A stretch of 64,000 nt of DNA from Bacillus sp. V59.32b (GCF_003429085.1 NZ_QVTC01000033.1:16816-80815); one strand, 5' to 3'; positions 54,028 to 63,229 are shown, counted from the first letter of the stretch. Numbers and translations are program-made. The notes: a model not told the origin generated them from the sequence alone.

Positions 54028-54373
54028 CAAAGAAAATTTTGTAACCTAAAAAAATTATACAATGGAATTAAAAAATTAAGGGTATTTTTTTGAAACATTC
54101 ACCCAATCTTTACGTCTAATTAATAGTTAGGTTTTTGTTCAGCTTGCCAAGTTGGAAGAAGCTGTAACTGATAAATAAGCTTTCTTCAGGTTAATGTAGT
54201 AATAAATAAATATTTACTATAGAGATTTTTGTCGAACTCATTTATAATGAGGAATTGAGAATGTTTTATATTTAGGGATTCTAATTAAAAAAATAAATGA
54301 ACTAGTTTACATTCCTGTAATAGTTGGGTATGTTGACAACGAGTTGCATTTAAGAATACATGAGGTGGGTCTA
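54028..54373. other. Spacer upstream of tagO
   Basis: 346 bp, AT-rich, without an ORF. TATAAT at 54243-54248 is a candidate -10, with no good -35. GAGGTGGG at about 54361-54368 is the RBS that fixes the tagO start at 54374. Confidence 0.4.
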
Positions 54374-55435
54374 ATGTTAATATGGGCCTTTATAACAGCT
54401 TTCATTTTGTCAATGGTGCTTACACCAATGGTTATCCGCTTGGCGCATAAAATGGGGGCTACTGATAAACCGAATGAGCGGAAAGTACATGATAAAGTGA
54501 TGCCGCGTATGGGCGGTTTGGCTATCTTTGCCAGCTTTTTCATCGCCTATGTATTATTTGGCGGAGGCTTTCCGAACCAGCTGCCAATTTTGCTGGGGGC
54601 ATTCGTTATTATTATAATTGGAATATTTGATGACATATACGAATTACGGGCACGGACAAAGTTTGTCGGCCAAATCGCAGCTGCTCTTATCATTGTGTAT
54701 TGGGGCGGGCTTGAGGTGGAATTTATCAACCTGCCGTTTGGCGGACAGCTTGATTTCGGGTTCCTTAGCATCCCTGTTACCATCCTCTGGATTGTTGCTA
54801 TTACGAATGCGATTAATCTGATTGATGGATTGGACGGACTGGCTGGAGGCGTATCATCCATTGCTTTGGTAACTATCTCGGTGATGGCTCTATTACAAGG
54901 TGATATGTTCGTAGCGACCATCGCGTTGATCGTGACTGGAAGCACACTCGGCTTTTTAAAGTATAACTTTCATCCCGCGAAAATATTCATGGGGGATACC
55001 GGTGCGTTATTTTTGGGTTATATTATCGCCGTTCTATCGCTTCTTGGATTTAAGAACGTTACGATGATTTCTTTGATTGTCCCCATTATCATCTTGGGTG
55101 TGCCGCTTTCTGATACATTTTATGCGATTATTCGCAGACTGGTTAATAAACAGCCTCTAGCTGCACCAGATAAATCGCATCTGCATCATTGCTTGCTAAG
55201 AGTAGGATATTCACACAGCCAGACGGTTATCCTGATTTACGCTCTTGCAGCGAGCTTTGGATTAGCGGCTATCATTTTCTCTTACGCTACAATGTGGGGC
55301 GCCATCCTAATCATAGGAATTCTTTTAATTACGATTGAAATCATCGTCGAGAAGGTTGGATTGGTTGGTTCGAATTATCAGCCTCTTCTTAAAATGCTTA
55401 GTACGGCCAAAAACGCCAGTGGCAAGAACAAATAA
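54374..55435 (+). CDS. tagO: UDP-GlcNAc:undecaprenyl-phosphate GlcNAc-1-phosphate transferase
   Basis: A 353-residue MraY/WecA-type integral membrane enzyme (358 in B. subtilis TagO) with about eleven helices. Conserved loops: TDKPNERKVHDKVMPRMGGL, the metal-binding FDDIYELRARTKF, NAINLIDGLDGLAGG, the FMGDTGALFLG loop and the histidine cluster PDKSHLHHCLLRVG. It starts wall teichoic acid (and teichuronic acid) synthesis by making GlcNAc-PP-undecaprenol. The ATG at 54374 is chosen over an upstream TTG at 54344 because of the RBS and the fit to family length. Confidence 0.94.
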   Translation: MLIWAFITAFILSMVLTPMVIRLAHKMGATDKPNERKVHDKVMPRMGGLAIFASFFIAYVLFGGGFPNQLPILLGAFVIIIIGIFDDIYELRARTKFVGQIAAALIIVYWGGLEVEFINLPFGGQLDFGFLSIPVTILWIVAITNAINLIDGLDGLAGGVSSIALVTISVMALLQGDMFVATIALIVTGSTLGFLKYNFHPAKIFMGDTGALFLGYIIAVLSLLGFKNVTMISLIVPIIILGVPLSDTFYAIIRRLVNKQPLAAPDKSHLHHCLLRVGYSHSQTVILIYALAASFGLAAIIFSYATMWGAILIIGILLITIEIIVEKVGLVGSNYQPLLKMLSTAKNASGKNK

Positions 55436-55445
55436 ACATATCTGT

Positions 55446-55486
55446 AACCAGTGTGACGTGGTACCAGCCATGAAGCACTGGTTTTT
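55446..55486 (+). terminator. Terminator after tagO
   Basis: AACCAGTG / CACTGGTT stem with an internal GTGACGTGGTACCAGC region and a T5 run. Confidence 0.7.
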
Positions 55487-55634
55487 GTTGTTTCTGAGAA
55501 AAGAAAGGCTGTCTAAAGAAATAGTTTACCTGAACTTTATTTAATCTTTACAACAATTTACTTGGCCATAATATCTCGTTAATACCGTAATGATAAATTG
55601 TTAGTAAGCATCAGAATAAAGGGAGGTAACTTAC

Positions 55635-55763
55635 TTGTTTATAAAAATTTTAAATTATTTTAGAGGTACTCCAGATGATTTCTGGTCTTATGATGAGAAT
55701 TTTAATAAATACGATGAGATGAATATTTTTGGTTACGAAGAATCAGATATGTTTGATATATAA
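55635..55763 (+). CDS. Small 42-residue ORF of unknown function
   Basis: A TTG at 55635 is preceded by GGGAGGT (55621-55627) and opens 42 residues: FIKILNYFRGTPDDFW, then SYDENFNKYDEMNIFGYEES and DMFDI to TAA. The product begins hydrophobic and basic and ends strongly acidic and aromatic. Two terminators follow. It is not a family I know. The good RBS and its place between the tagO terminator and a further terminator support a real small gene. Confidence 0.5.
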   Translation: MFIKILNYFRGTPDDFWSYDENFNKYDEMNIFGYEESDMFDI

Positions 55764-55811
55764 CAAGAAAAAAGGATATATCGTGCCATTTAAATCTAAT
55801 ATAAAAAAGAC

Positions 55812-55842
55812 AAAACCTGCTTCGATTTGGAAGCAGGTTTTT
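55812..55842. terminator. Terminator hairpin between the small ORF and the LCP gene
   Basis: AAACCTGCTTC / GAAGCAGGTTT perfect stem with a 6-nt loop and T/A flanks; usable for either strand. Confidence 0.75.
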
Positions 55843-55856
55843 GTTTGAAAGTCTGA

Positions 55857-55880
55857 CGGCACTAAGACAGTGCCGTTTTT
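55857..55880. terminator. Second terminator hairpin next to the LCP gene end
   Basis: CGGCACT / AGTGCCG stem with a 5-nt loop and T5 on the plus strand. Confidence 0.65.
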
Positions 55881-55889
55881 AACTTAGTT

Positions 55890-56909
55890 TCATTCAGCTA
55901 AAGCTGTGCTTCCTGAGTGCTCACTATCCTTTGACGATACATCAAGATGTGTTTTCAGCTCTATTTTTGCATTTTCTACCGAAGTTTCATCAAGCTGGTA
56001 GTAATAAACACCCTCAATACGGCTGTCCGATCCTTCTAGTTTAACGGACTCAATATCTAAACCGGAATCATTCGTTATATAGTCAATAAAGGCTCTCATT
56101 TCACTAAATTTCAGGTTCGTCTTCATATTGTCTCCGACTGCTTCCATAACATCTGTATATTTTGAAACAGCACCGACGGTTGTTGCCTTGGTCATAATCG
56201 CTTTCAATATTTCCTGCTGCCGCTCGCCACGCTGGATATCGCTGTCCTGTTTACGTGTACGGGCAAGAGCGAGCGCTTCTTCGCCGTCTAATGTTTGAAG
56301 TCCGGGCTGCAAATGAACCGCGCGCTTTTTATCATTGGAATCAACTTCGCGAATTTCATAAGGAACATCGACTTCAATGCCGTCCAACGCGTCAACTACA
56401 TCGATGAAAGCATTGAAATTCATGCGGACGTAATAGTCTACTGGAATATCTAGCAGCTCTTCTACTGTATCGATCGTAGCCTGAGGGCCGCCCATCGCGT
56501 GTGCGTGGTTGATTTTCGTATTGTAGCCGCCTTCAGGGACATATACATAGGAATCACGGGGAATGCTGACCAGCTTTATGCTTTTATCTTTCTTATTGAA
56601 AGTTGCTAGCATTAGTGCATCTGAACGGGATTTACCCCCGTTTTTTTCACCCCTTTTTTCACTGTCATCAACCCCGATAAATAACAGCGAGATATTATCG
56701 GCCATCGGGTTGACTTTTTCTTTTCGCTTATCCGATCCTCCTAATGGGTCATAGGAACCGTCGAAGACGGATTGTGCTTTTGTGAAGAGGAAGGCGCCAT
56801 ATGAGCTCGCCCCCAAAGCTACAATTAATAGGGGTATCAATAAAAGCAAAAGTCTTCTGCGTTTTTTCTTTTTCTTTTTTACTCTATATATTCGTCTAGT
56901 AGTAGACAT
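55890..56909 (-). CDS. tagV: LytR-CpsA-Psr family wall teichoic acid ligase
   Basis: A 339-residue LCP protein. A very basic cytoplasmic start (KKKKKKRRR) is followed by one membrane helix (residues about 20-42) and the LCP domain with ISLLFIGVDDSEKRG, RSDALMLATFN, VSIPRDSYVYVP, KINHAHAMGG and ALALARTRKQDSDIQRGERQQ; the arginines and aspartates that bind the polyprenyl diphosphate are in place. LCP enzymes move teichoic acid from undecaprenyl diphosphate to peptidoglycan. Its position between tagO and yvyE is that of B. subtilis yvhJ (tagV), so that symbol is given by synteny. Confidence 0.88.
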   Translation of the reverse strand: MSTTRRIYRVKKKKKKRRRLLLLLIPLLIVALGASSYGAFLFTKAQSVFDGSYDPLGGSDKRKEKVNPMADNISLLFIGVDDSEKRGEKNGGKSRSDALMLATFNKKDKSIKLVSIPRDSYVYVPEGGYNTKINHAHAMGGPQATIDTVEELLDIPVDYYVRMNFNAFIDVVDALDGIEVDVPYEIREVDSNDKKRAVHLQPGLQTLDGEEALALARTRKQDSDIQRGERQQEILKAIMTKATTVGAVSKYTDVMEAVGDNMKTNLKFSEMRAFIDYITNDSGLDIESVKLEGSDSRIEGVYYYQLDETSVENAKIELKTHLDVSSKDSEHSGSTALAE

Positions 56910-57090
56910 AAATTAGTTCTCCTTTACCTGGCATAACCTGCTCATATTTTTCACCTATTTTAAAAAATTTAGCGAAAAATAGCCTAAATTTAATTCTACA
57001 ATGATTAGACGAATTCGTAAATTAAAAGTTTCTTTAAATTGAGTGATTTTATAGAAAATAAAAGGGACCCATCCTTTGTATTGGGCACCC

Positions 57091-57723
57091 CTACATGTCT
57101 TTTTCCAAGTATATGATCTCTCCCTCGGTGAAAATGGCTTGTCCGTTTGTCATTTCCGTCATCCAGTCAATAAACGGCTGCTTCTGCCCTTCTTCGACAA
57201 ACGTCTGGATTATTACGTTATCGAGGTATTCTATTTCTTTAATCTTGTACACCGAGGATCGGAGCTCGTTTTCCAGTTTTCCAAGCCAGGTATAGTCCAC
57301 TGTTGTATGCATCACGCGCATTAGCTTTCGTTCAACGATTCCCGTTGTATTTATTCCTTCAGAAGCGGCTTTTCCATAAGCGCGGATTAGGCCACCTGCT
57401 CCAAGCTTGATGCCGCCGAAATAGCGGGTAATAACGACCGCTGTATCCTTTAGCCCTTTTTTCTTGATGACTTCGAGAATCGGAACCCCTGCAGTGCCGC
57501 TCGGTTCTCCATCATCGTTTGCCTTCTGGATCTGGTCATTTTCGCCGATCATGTAGGCGGAGCAATTATGAGTAGCTCCGTAATGCTTCTTTTTAATGGC
57601 TGCAATGAATTGCTGTGCTTCTTCTTCTGTTTCAACTCGGATGACATGAGCGATGAAGCGTGATTTTTGTATAACGATTTCATGCATGCCGTCTCCCTTG
57701 ACTGTTAAATAATGTGGAAGCAT
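57091..57723 (-). CDS. yvyE: YigZ/IMPACT family protein YvyE
   Basis: A 210-residue protein closely resembling B. subtilis YvyE: THNCSAYMIGENDQIQKAND, DGEPSGTAGVPILEV, VVITRYFGGIKLGAGGLIRAY and a C-terminal ferredoxin-like DUF1949 part. The start at 57723 (MLPHYLTVKG) has GAGGAGG upstream on the minus strand; an ATG at 57738 is less well placed. The molecular function is not settled in this family; a translation-related role is suggested for eukaryotic IMPACT. It is divergent from degS, as in B. subtilis. Confidence 0.92.
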   Translation of the reverse strand: MLPHYLTVKGDGMHEIVIQKSRFIAHVIRVETEEEAQQFIAAIKKKHYGATHNCSAYMIGENDQIQKANDDGEPSGTAGVPILEVIKKKGLKDTAVVITRYFGGIKLGAGGLIRAYGKAASEGINTTGIVERKLMRVMHTTVDYTWLGKLENELRSSVYKIKEIEYLDNVIIQTFVEEGQKQPFIDWMTEMTNGQAIFTEGEIIYLEKDM

Positions 57724-58330
57724 GTGAGACCTCCTCATGGTTGCTCATATTAATAAAATATATTATAGAAGTAATAAGCTGCAGAAACAAATATCTACAT
57801 TAAATGTAGACTTTCGTAACAAAACAGTAAGGAACTGTAAAATAATTTTAATATAAAATGACTATCTTCATGCTATAATTAGTACACTCTTGAAGTATTA
57901 AGAACTATTTTGCAATAGTTATTTATACTTAGAAGAATATTTTTTGATGTATTTCACAGAGATTTATCTTAGTGAATCCACCATTCAGAGTTTTTATGTT
58001 CGTATTATCATATTTTTTGTCGGAAAAAGAAATAATCTATCATTTGCCTGTTGCAGGTATTATGCATTAGGATAATAGTAGGCTATATACACAGTAATCA
58101 ATCTGACATCATAGAGTAAATTACATAAATGAACTACATAAAAAGATGTAAAGTCAGCTGTCATGGTACAGGAGGTTCATACATTTATTCAGATGTCATT
58201 ATAAAGAAAACTCGCCGATTAAGTCGGATGGTGTAGTCATACAGATAGGAAAAGGCTTACTCTTTCCTATTTACCAAAAACATTTATTCAACATTTATGA
58301 CTTCTGTTGGACCAAAACGGAGGAATCTGT
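57724..58330. other. Long divergent region upstream of degS
   Basis: 607 bp between yvyE and degS. An extended -10 element, TGC-TATAAT (57871-57879), is the best promoter candidate and would give a leader of about 445 nt. AACTATT / AATAGTT (about 57903-57920) is a small inverted repeat just after it. An AGGAGG with no following start codon lies near 58170. Nothing else is recognised. Confidence 0.4.
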
Positions 58331-59473
58331 ATGGCCGTTAAAAAAGTAGATGCCAAAGCGCTTGATGAAATTTTGGAAACCATGGTGGGAACGGTTGGCG
58401 ATAGTAAGAGTGAGATTTTTGAAATTGAAGAACAATGCCGCCGTGATTATGTCGGTTTAACACAAGAACTGGAAGATATCAGAAAAAAGGTAGCTTTTAT
58501 TATCAGTGAGGGAGATGCGCTTGAGACCAAGGCACGGTTCTCCAGAAAAAGATTGTCTGAAGTAAGCATGCATTTCAATCAATTTTCTGAAGATGAAGTC
58601 CGCGAAGCCTATGAAAAGGCGCATAAGCGTCAAGTAGAGCTGCAAATGAATCGTCAGCTGGAAAAGGATTTAAGATGTCGCCGGGATGAACTGGAGCGCA
58701 GGTTAAGAGGCCTACAACAGACGATTGAACGGGCTGAGACGCTTGTTTCACAAATAACGGTTGTCTTGAATTACCTGACAAGGGATTTAAAGCAGGTGGG
58801 TGAAGTACTCGAGGATGCCCGGCGCAGGCAGGACTTTGGTTTGAAAATCATCGAAGCCCAGGAAGAGGAAAGAAAGAAACTCTCCAGGGAGATTCACGAT
58901 GGACCGGCACAGATGCTGGCCAATGTGATGATGCGCTCTGATTTGATAGAACGCGTATACCGGGAGCGTGGGGGCGAAGAGGCTTTAAGTGAGATTCGCA
59001 GCCTGAAGACCATGGTTCGAAGTGCCCTGTATGAGGTGCGTAGAATTATTTACGACTTACGCCCCATGGCTCTCGATGACTTAGGGTTGATTCCGACCCT
59101 CAAAAAATATCTGCAGACGATCGAAGAGTATAACAACGGGATCGATCTGGAATTCACAAATCTTGGCGAGGAAAAAAGGCTGCCCTCGGAAATGGAGGTT
59201 GCGCTATTCCGGCTGATTCAGGAAGCGGTGCAAAATGCCCTCAAGCATGCGGAACCAAGCTATATACATGTCAAATTATCCATGACAAAGGAATTGATTA
59301 CGGTCTCGGTTAAGGACGACGGCAAAGGTTTTGATTCTTCAATGGAAAAGGAAGGATCTTTCGGTTTGATGGGAATGAAAGAAAGAGTAGAACTGCTCGA
59401 TGGGGAAATGACAATCACATCTCATCCCGGAGCGGGCACATTGGTAACGATTAAAGTACCATTTAAAGCATAA
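58331..59473 (+). CDS. degS: Sensor histidine kinase DegS
   Basis: A 380-residue cytoplasmic kinase (385 in B. subtilis). The N-terminal 170 residues are a coiled-coil sensor domain, followed by the HisKA_3 site with H189 in SREIHDGPAQMLANVMMRS and the ATPase domain (VQNALKHAE, KDDGKGFD, GSFGLMGMKERV). It phosphorylates DegU. CGGAGGA precedes the ATG at 58331; the in-frame ATG at 58307 lies before the RBS and is rejected. It forms a two-component pair with degU, 61 nt downstream. Confidence 0.96.
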   Translation: MAVKKVDAKALDEILETMVGTVGDSKSEIFEIEEQCRRDYVGLTQELEDIRKKVAFIISEGDALETKARFSRKRLSEVSMHFNQFSEDEVREAYEKAHKRQVELQMNRQLEKDLRCRRDELERRLRGLQQTIERAETLVSQITVVLNYLTRDLKQVGEVLEDARRRQDFGLKIIEAQEEERKKLSREIHDGPAQMLANVMMRSDLIERVYRERGGEEALSEIRSLKTMVRSALYEVRRIIYDLRPMALDDLGLIPTLKKYLQTIEEYNNGIDLEFTNLGEEKRLPSEMEVALFRLIQEAVQNALKHAEPSYIHVKLSMTKELITVSVKDDGKGFDSSMEKEGSFGLMGMKERVELLDGEMTITSHPGAGTLVTIKVPFKA

Positions 59474-59534
59474 TAATCAGTCCTAATAGTAAAAGAAAAA
59501 TAAAAGTACTAACTAAGTAAGGGGGGCGAATTCG

Positions 59535-60218
59535 TTGAGAACTAATATTGTTATTATTGATGACCATCAACTTTTTCGCGAAGGCGTAAAGCGAATTTTA
59601 GATTTTGAATCATCATTTCAGGTGGTTGCTGAAGGCGACGACGGAAGCGAGGCCATGGATCTCGTAGAACAAAATAACCCGGACGTGGTGATCATGGATA
59701 TCAACATGCCAAACATAAACGGTGTGGAAGCTACCAAAATGCTCGTTGACCGTCATCCGGAAACAAAGGTAATCATCCTGTCCATTCATGATGATGAAAA
59801 CTATGTACAGCATGCATTGAAAACAGGTGCTTCCGGTTATCTTTTAAAAGAAATGGATGCTGACGCTCTGATTGAAGCGGTAAAAGTTGTCGCTGACGGG
59901 GGCTCCTATCTGCATCCAAGGGTAACCCACAATTTGGTCCGGGAATATCGCAGATTGGCTACGGACGAAAACTCCGGTGGCGATTCCTTGCAAACACCAG
60001 AAATCAGGAGACCGCTGCATCTACTGACACGCCGCGAATGCGAAGTGCTCCAGCTGCTTGCAGACGGAAAAAGCAACCGTGGCATCGGGGACGCCTTATA
60101 CATAAGTGAAAAAACCGTAAAGAACCACGTCAGCAATATTTTGCAAAAAATGAATGTGAACGACCGTACACAGGCGGTTGTCCTGGCTATTAAAAATGGC
60201 TGGGTCGAAGTGAAATAA
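59535..60218 (+). CDS. degU: Response regulator DegU
   Basis: A 227-residue NarL-type regulator (229 in B. subtilis). The receiver domain has acidic pocket D9-D10 and the phosphorylation site D55 in VIMDINMPN; the LuxR-type helix-turn-helix is [20 protein letters not shown]...[14 protein letters not shown]. It controls exoenzymes, motility, biofilm and competence in Bacilli. The start is TTG at 59535 after GGGGGGCG. A terminator follows the stop codon closely. Confidence 0.96.
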   Translation: MRTNIVIIDDHQLFREGVKRILDFESSFQVVAEGDDGSEAMDLVEQNNPDVVIMDINMPNINGVEATKMLVDRHPETKVIILSIHDDENYVQHALKTGASGYLLKEMDADALIEAVKVVADGGSYLHPRVTHNLVREYRRLATDENSGGDSLQTPEIRRPLHLLTRRECEVLQLLADGKSNRGIGDALYISEKTVKNHVSNILQKMNVNDRTQAVVLAIKNGWVEVK

Positions 60219-60224
60219 TTAGAG

Positions 60225-60257
60225 AGAGTTGCACAGTTTTGTGCGGCTCTTTTTTTG
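60225..60257 (+). terminator. Terminator after degU
   Basis: AGAGTTGCAC / GTGCGGCTCT stem with two G-U pairs, a 6-nt loop and a T7 run. Confidence 0.8.
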
Positions 60258-60370
60258 GCAGAAAGGCAAGTATAAACTTTCCTTTCTGCATAAACGCAAC
60301 TACGTCTAATCTCCGCTTTACGGCTCGTCAATCGACTAGTTTTCTTTACGAAAGGATTATAAGGTGATTA

Positions 60371-60650
60371 GTATAAATAGACCGAAATCTGGAACTTATC
60401 ACCGAAATTAGAGATATCACCGAAATTTAGGATTTATCACTGAAATTTAAGATATATCACCGGAATTTAAGATATATCACCGGAATTTAGAACATAACAC
60501 TGGAATCTAGGATTTATCACCGAAATTAGAGATATCGCCCAAATCCGGGATTTATCATCGAAATTTGGAATATATCACCGGAATCTAGGATTTATCACCG
60601 AAATTTGAGATTTATCATCGAAACCAAATATATCAATGAAATCAGATAGA
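60371..60650. repeat. Short tandem array, TATCACCGAAATTTAGGATT-type units
   Basis: About 13-14 degenerate units of 18-20 bp with the core TATCACCGAAATTTA and variants (TATCACCGGAATTTAAGA, TATCATCGAAATTTGG, TAACACTGGAATCTAGGA). It lies between the degU terminator and degV. All frames are interrupted, so it is non-coding. Confidence 0.85.
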
Positions 60651-60759
60651 TATTTGCATAGTAATTAGAAAACTAGTTAATGCAAATCGGGGCAATTTCC
60701 GATAAGATGATTAATATGTTATTAGAAGAAAATCTTTTAATAAGGATGGTTTTTATTTG

Positions 60760-61605
60760 ATGAAAACGGCAGTCGTAACAGACAGTACTGCATATATACC
60801 TAAGGAAGTTCGCGATAAGTATCATATACATATGATTCCACTCAATGTGATTATAGGTCAGGAGGCATACAGGGAGGAAACCGATTTATCGGCAGATGAT
60901 TTTTATGAAGAGATTAAAAGGGCGGACAAGCTGCCGACAACTTCTCAGCCCTCGGTTGGTCAGTTTGTCGATTTGTTTGAGGAGCTGTCAAAAGAATATG
61001 ATGCGGTGATATCTGTCCATTTATCGAGCGGTATTAGCGGTACATACCAGGGTGCGATTACAGCGGGGGAGATGGTCGACGGGCTTGAAGTCCGCGCCTT
61101 TGACACAGAAATCAGTTGCTCGGTGCAGGGGTTTTACGCGATTGAGGCAGCTCAAATGGCTCTGGACGGAAAAGAGCCATCAGAAATAATTGCGAGGTTG
61201 GACGAAATTAAAAAATCTGTCCGGGCGTATTTCATGGTCGATGACCTATCCAACCTGCAAAGAGGAGGACGCCTTAGCAGTGCTCAGGCTCTGATCGGAA
61301 GCCTGCTCCAGGTCAAACCACTGCTTCACTTTCAAGATAAGGTAATTGTACCTTTTGAAAAAATACGTACCCGCAAAAAAGCAATGAAGCGCATTGTTGA
61401 CTTGCTAACAGAAGCTACGTCAGACGGCGGTCAATATAAAGCAGTTATCATCCATGCCAAACGGGAAGAAGAAGCGAAGCGATGGCAAGCTGAAATCGAA
61501 GCGGAGTTGCCGAACATCGAATTTGATATCGGTTATTTCGGACCCATCATCGGCACCCATCTCGGAGAAGGCGCGATGGGGTTGGGTTGGTATAAGGTTC
61601 ATTAA
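60760..61605 (+). CDS. degV: DegV family fatty-acid-binding protein
   Basis: A 281-residue DegV protein, the same length as B. subtilis DegV (YviA). The N-terminal lobe begins KTAVVTDSTAYIPKEV; the ligand-binding signatures are TTSQPSVGQF, VHLSSGISGTYQ and FDTEISCSVQGF, with LSNLQRGGRLSSAQALIGSLL. FakB-type members of this family bind fatty acids for the FakA kinase; the DegV name is historical. TAAGGATGG serves the ATG at 60760, just after an in-frame TTG. It keeps the degS-degU-degV synteny but is separated from degU by a terminator and repeats. Confidence 0.92.
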   Translation: MKTAVVTDSTAYIPKEVRDKYHIHMIPLNVIIGQEAYREETDLSADDFYEEIKRADKLPTTSQPSVGQFVDLFEELSKEYDAVISVHLSSGISGTYQGAITAGEMVDGLEVRAFDTEISCSVQGFYAIEAAQMALDGKEPSEIIARLDEIKKSVRAYFMVDDLSNLQRGGRLSSAQALIGSLLQVKPLLHFQDKVIVPFEKIRTRKKAMKRIVDLLTEATSDGGQYKAVIIHAKREEEAKRWQAEIEAELPNIEFDIGYFGPIIGTHLGEGAMGLGWYKVH

Positions 61606-61616
61606 TATTTGCAGCG

Positions 61617-61645
61617 TTCTGCCCTTGTGGTGGGGCGTTTTTTCA
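61617..61645 (+). terminator. Weak terminator after degV
   Basis: GCCC / GGGGC hairpin (TTGTGGT loop) followed by GTTTTTTC. The stem is short. Confidence 0.45.
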
Positions 61646-61699
61646 TAAAATCATTTCTATATCCCTCATGAATGAACCAATACCGAAAACTAAAAGAAA

Positions 61700-61717
61700 A
61701 AAGGTTTTTTAACCTTT
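61700..61717. promoter_or_regulatory. Palindrome upstream of comFA
   Basis: AAAGGTT-TTTT-AACCTTT is a perfect palindrome about 50 nt before the comFA RBS. The overlapping AAAAAAGGTTTTT fits one ComK AT-box half (AAAA-N5-TTTT), but a second box at standard spacing was not found. It could also be a terminator. Confidence 0.35.
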
Positions 61718-61816
61718 GAAACCGAATAGTAATGAATAAGAATTTCTAAGGAGGCTGTTACCCTGAACCTATTTAAAAGTATTTTTTCTTCGATTAAAAC
61801 CGCATCGGCTTATCCA

Positions 61817-63229
61817 ATGGTGCCAAACTCCACTTCACTAAATCCTTCCTACTCCTTTTCTGAAGAACTTCAACAGCATCTATACGGCCGCTTATTGCTT
61901 CTTGATGAAATCCTGTTCCCTGATGAATTACTCACTGCCCACATCAAAAATGGTTATATCTCTACAATGCCAGGAATTACACAAATTGAGTCGCAGCCTC
62001 ACTGCTCGCGCTGTGGAAATAATGATCCCTCCATGTTTTACCGTTTTCCCTGCAGCCATTGTGGCAAGAAATGCATCTATTGCCGGGCGTGCATTATGAT
62101 GGGCAGGATAAGTGAGTGCAGCAAGCTCTATTTCTGGAGCGGTCCCGGTTTCTCTTTTGACATTTCGGCACAAGTCATGGCATGGGCCGGTTCTTTGTCT
62201 GAGGGACAGAAAGTTGCTTCCGAGCGAGTGATTAGCGCCGTCAACAGCAATGATGAGCTCTTGGTCTGGGCAGTATGCGGCGCGGGCAAAACTGAGGTAC
62301 TGTTTGAAGGGATTGAAGCAGCCTTACAATCAGGAAAAAGGGTTTGTATGGCAACTCCCCGAACGGATGTTGTACTAGAACTTGCGCCGCGTTTGAAAAG
62401 TGCCTTCCCGCAAATTGAGGTTGCTGCCCTCTATGGGGGGAGTGAAGACCGTCACCTCCTGACTCCGCTCACAGTCACGACGACGCATCAGCTATTCCGC
62501 TTCCACAATGCCTTTGATACGATCATCATTGACGAAGTAGACGCCTTTCCCTATTCAATGGACAGTTCGCTTCAATTCGCCGTAAGGAAAGCAAAAAAGA
62601 ACACTTCCACTACCATTTATCTGACCGCAACACCTTCTAAAAAAATGCAGAATGACTATGAAAATCAAAAATTAATAGGAGTAACCATCCCCGCGCGCTA
62701 CCACCGCCATCCCATTCCTGCACCTTTGATGAAATGGTGCGGCAACTGGAAAAGAGAATTCGAGAGAAAAAGAACCCCGAATATCATTACAGATTGGGTA
62801 AACCTTCGCCTACAACTAAAAAATCCGTTCTTATTATTTTTTTCGACCATACAGGTGATGGAACAAGCCCTTCCTTTATTTCAAAGCCTTCATAGTGAAT
62901 TACAGTCGGTGCACTCACAGGATCCGGAACGAAAAGAAAAAGTTACTGCGCTTAGAGAAGGGCGAATCCCGGGTTTGCTGACGACTACGATATTAGAACG
63001 AGGCGTGACGATTCCAAAACTGGATGTGGCCGTTATAGGTTCAGAACATCAGGTTTATAGCGAAAGTGCTCTTGTCCAGATTGCGGGGAGGGTCGGCAGG
63101 AGTGAAAAAAGTCCGGAAGGCGACATCACATTTTTTCATTATGGCAAGAGCAATGACATGATTAGAGCCATCGTCCATATCAACAGAATGAATAAAGAAG
63201 CCGATAAGAGAGGAATGCTCGATGTTTAA
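61817..63229 (+). CDS. comFA: DNA uptake helicase/translocase ComFA
   Basis: A 470-residue DEAD-like helicase (463 in B. subtilis). A four-cysteine zinc finger (CSRCGNND...CSHCGKKCIYCRAC) precedes Walker A AVCGAGKTE and Walker B IIDEVDAFPYSMD; helicase motif VI-like sequence is LVQIAGRVGRSEKSPEG. It pulls transforming DNA into the cell. The ATG at 61817 fits the B. subtilis N-terminus, but the only good RBS (AAGGAGG at 61749-61755) is 60 nt upstream and is correctly spaced from an in-frame CTG at 61763, which would add 18 residues (NLFKSIFSSIKTASAYP). The last codons overlap comFC. Confidence 0.93.
   Translation: MVPNSTSLNPSYSFSEELQQHLYGRLLLLDEILFPDELLTAHIKNGYISTMPGITQIESQPHCSRCGNNDPSMFYRFPCSHCGKKCIYCRACIMMGRISECSKLYFWSGPGFSFDISAQVMAWAGSLSEGQKVASERVISAVNSNDELLVWAVCGAGKTEVLFEGIEAALQSGKRVCMATPRTDVVLELAPRLKSAFPQIEVAALYGGSEDRHLLTPLTVTTTHQLFRFHNAFDTIIIDEVDAFPYSMDSSLQFAVRKAKKNTSTTIYLTATPSKKMQNDYENQKLIGVTIPARYHRHPIPAPLMKWCGNWKREFERKRTPNIITDWVNLRLQLKNPFLLFFSTIQVMEQALPLFQSLHSELQSVHSQDPERKEKVTALREGRIPGLLTTTILERGVTIPKLDVAVIGSEHQVYSESALVQIAGRVGRSEKSPEGDITFFHYGKSNDMIRAIVHINRMNKEADKRGMLDV

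Noticed and set aside
61690..61720. ComK box upstream of comFA
   Set aside because: Only one AAAA-N5-TTTT half is visible and the expected second half at 8, 18 or 31 bp is missing, so it is kept only as a low-confidence palindrome.
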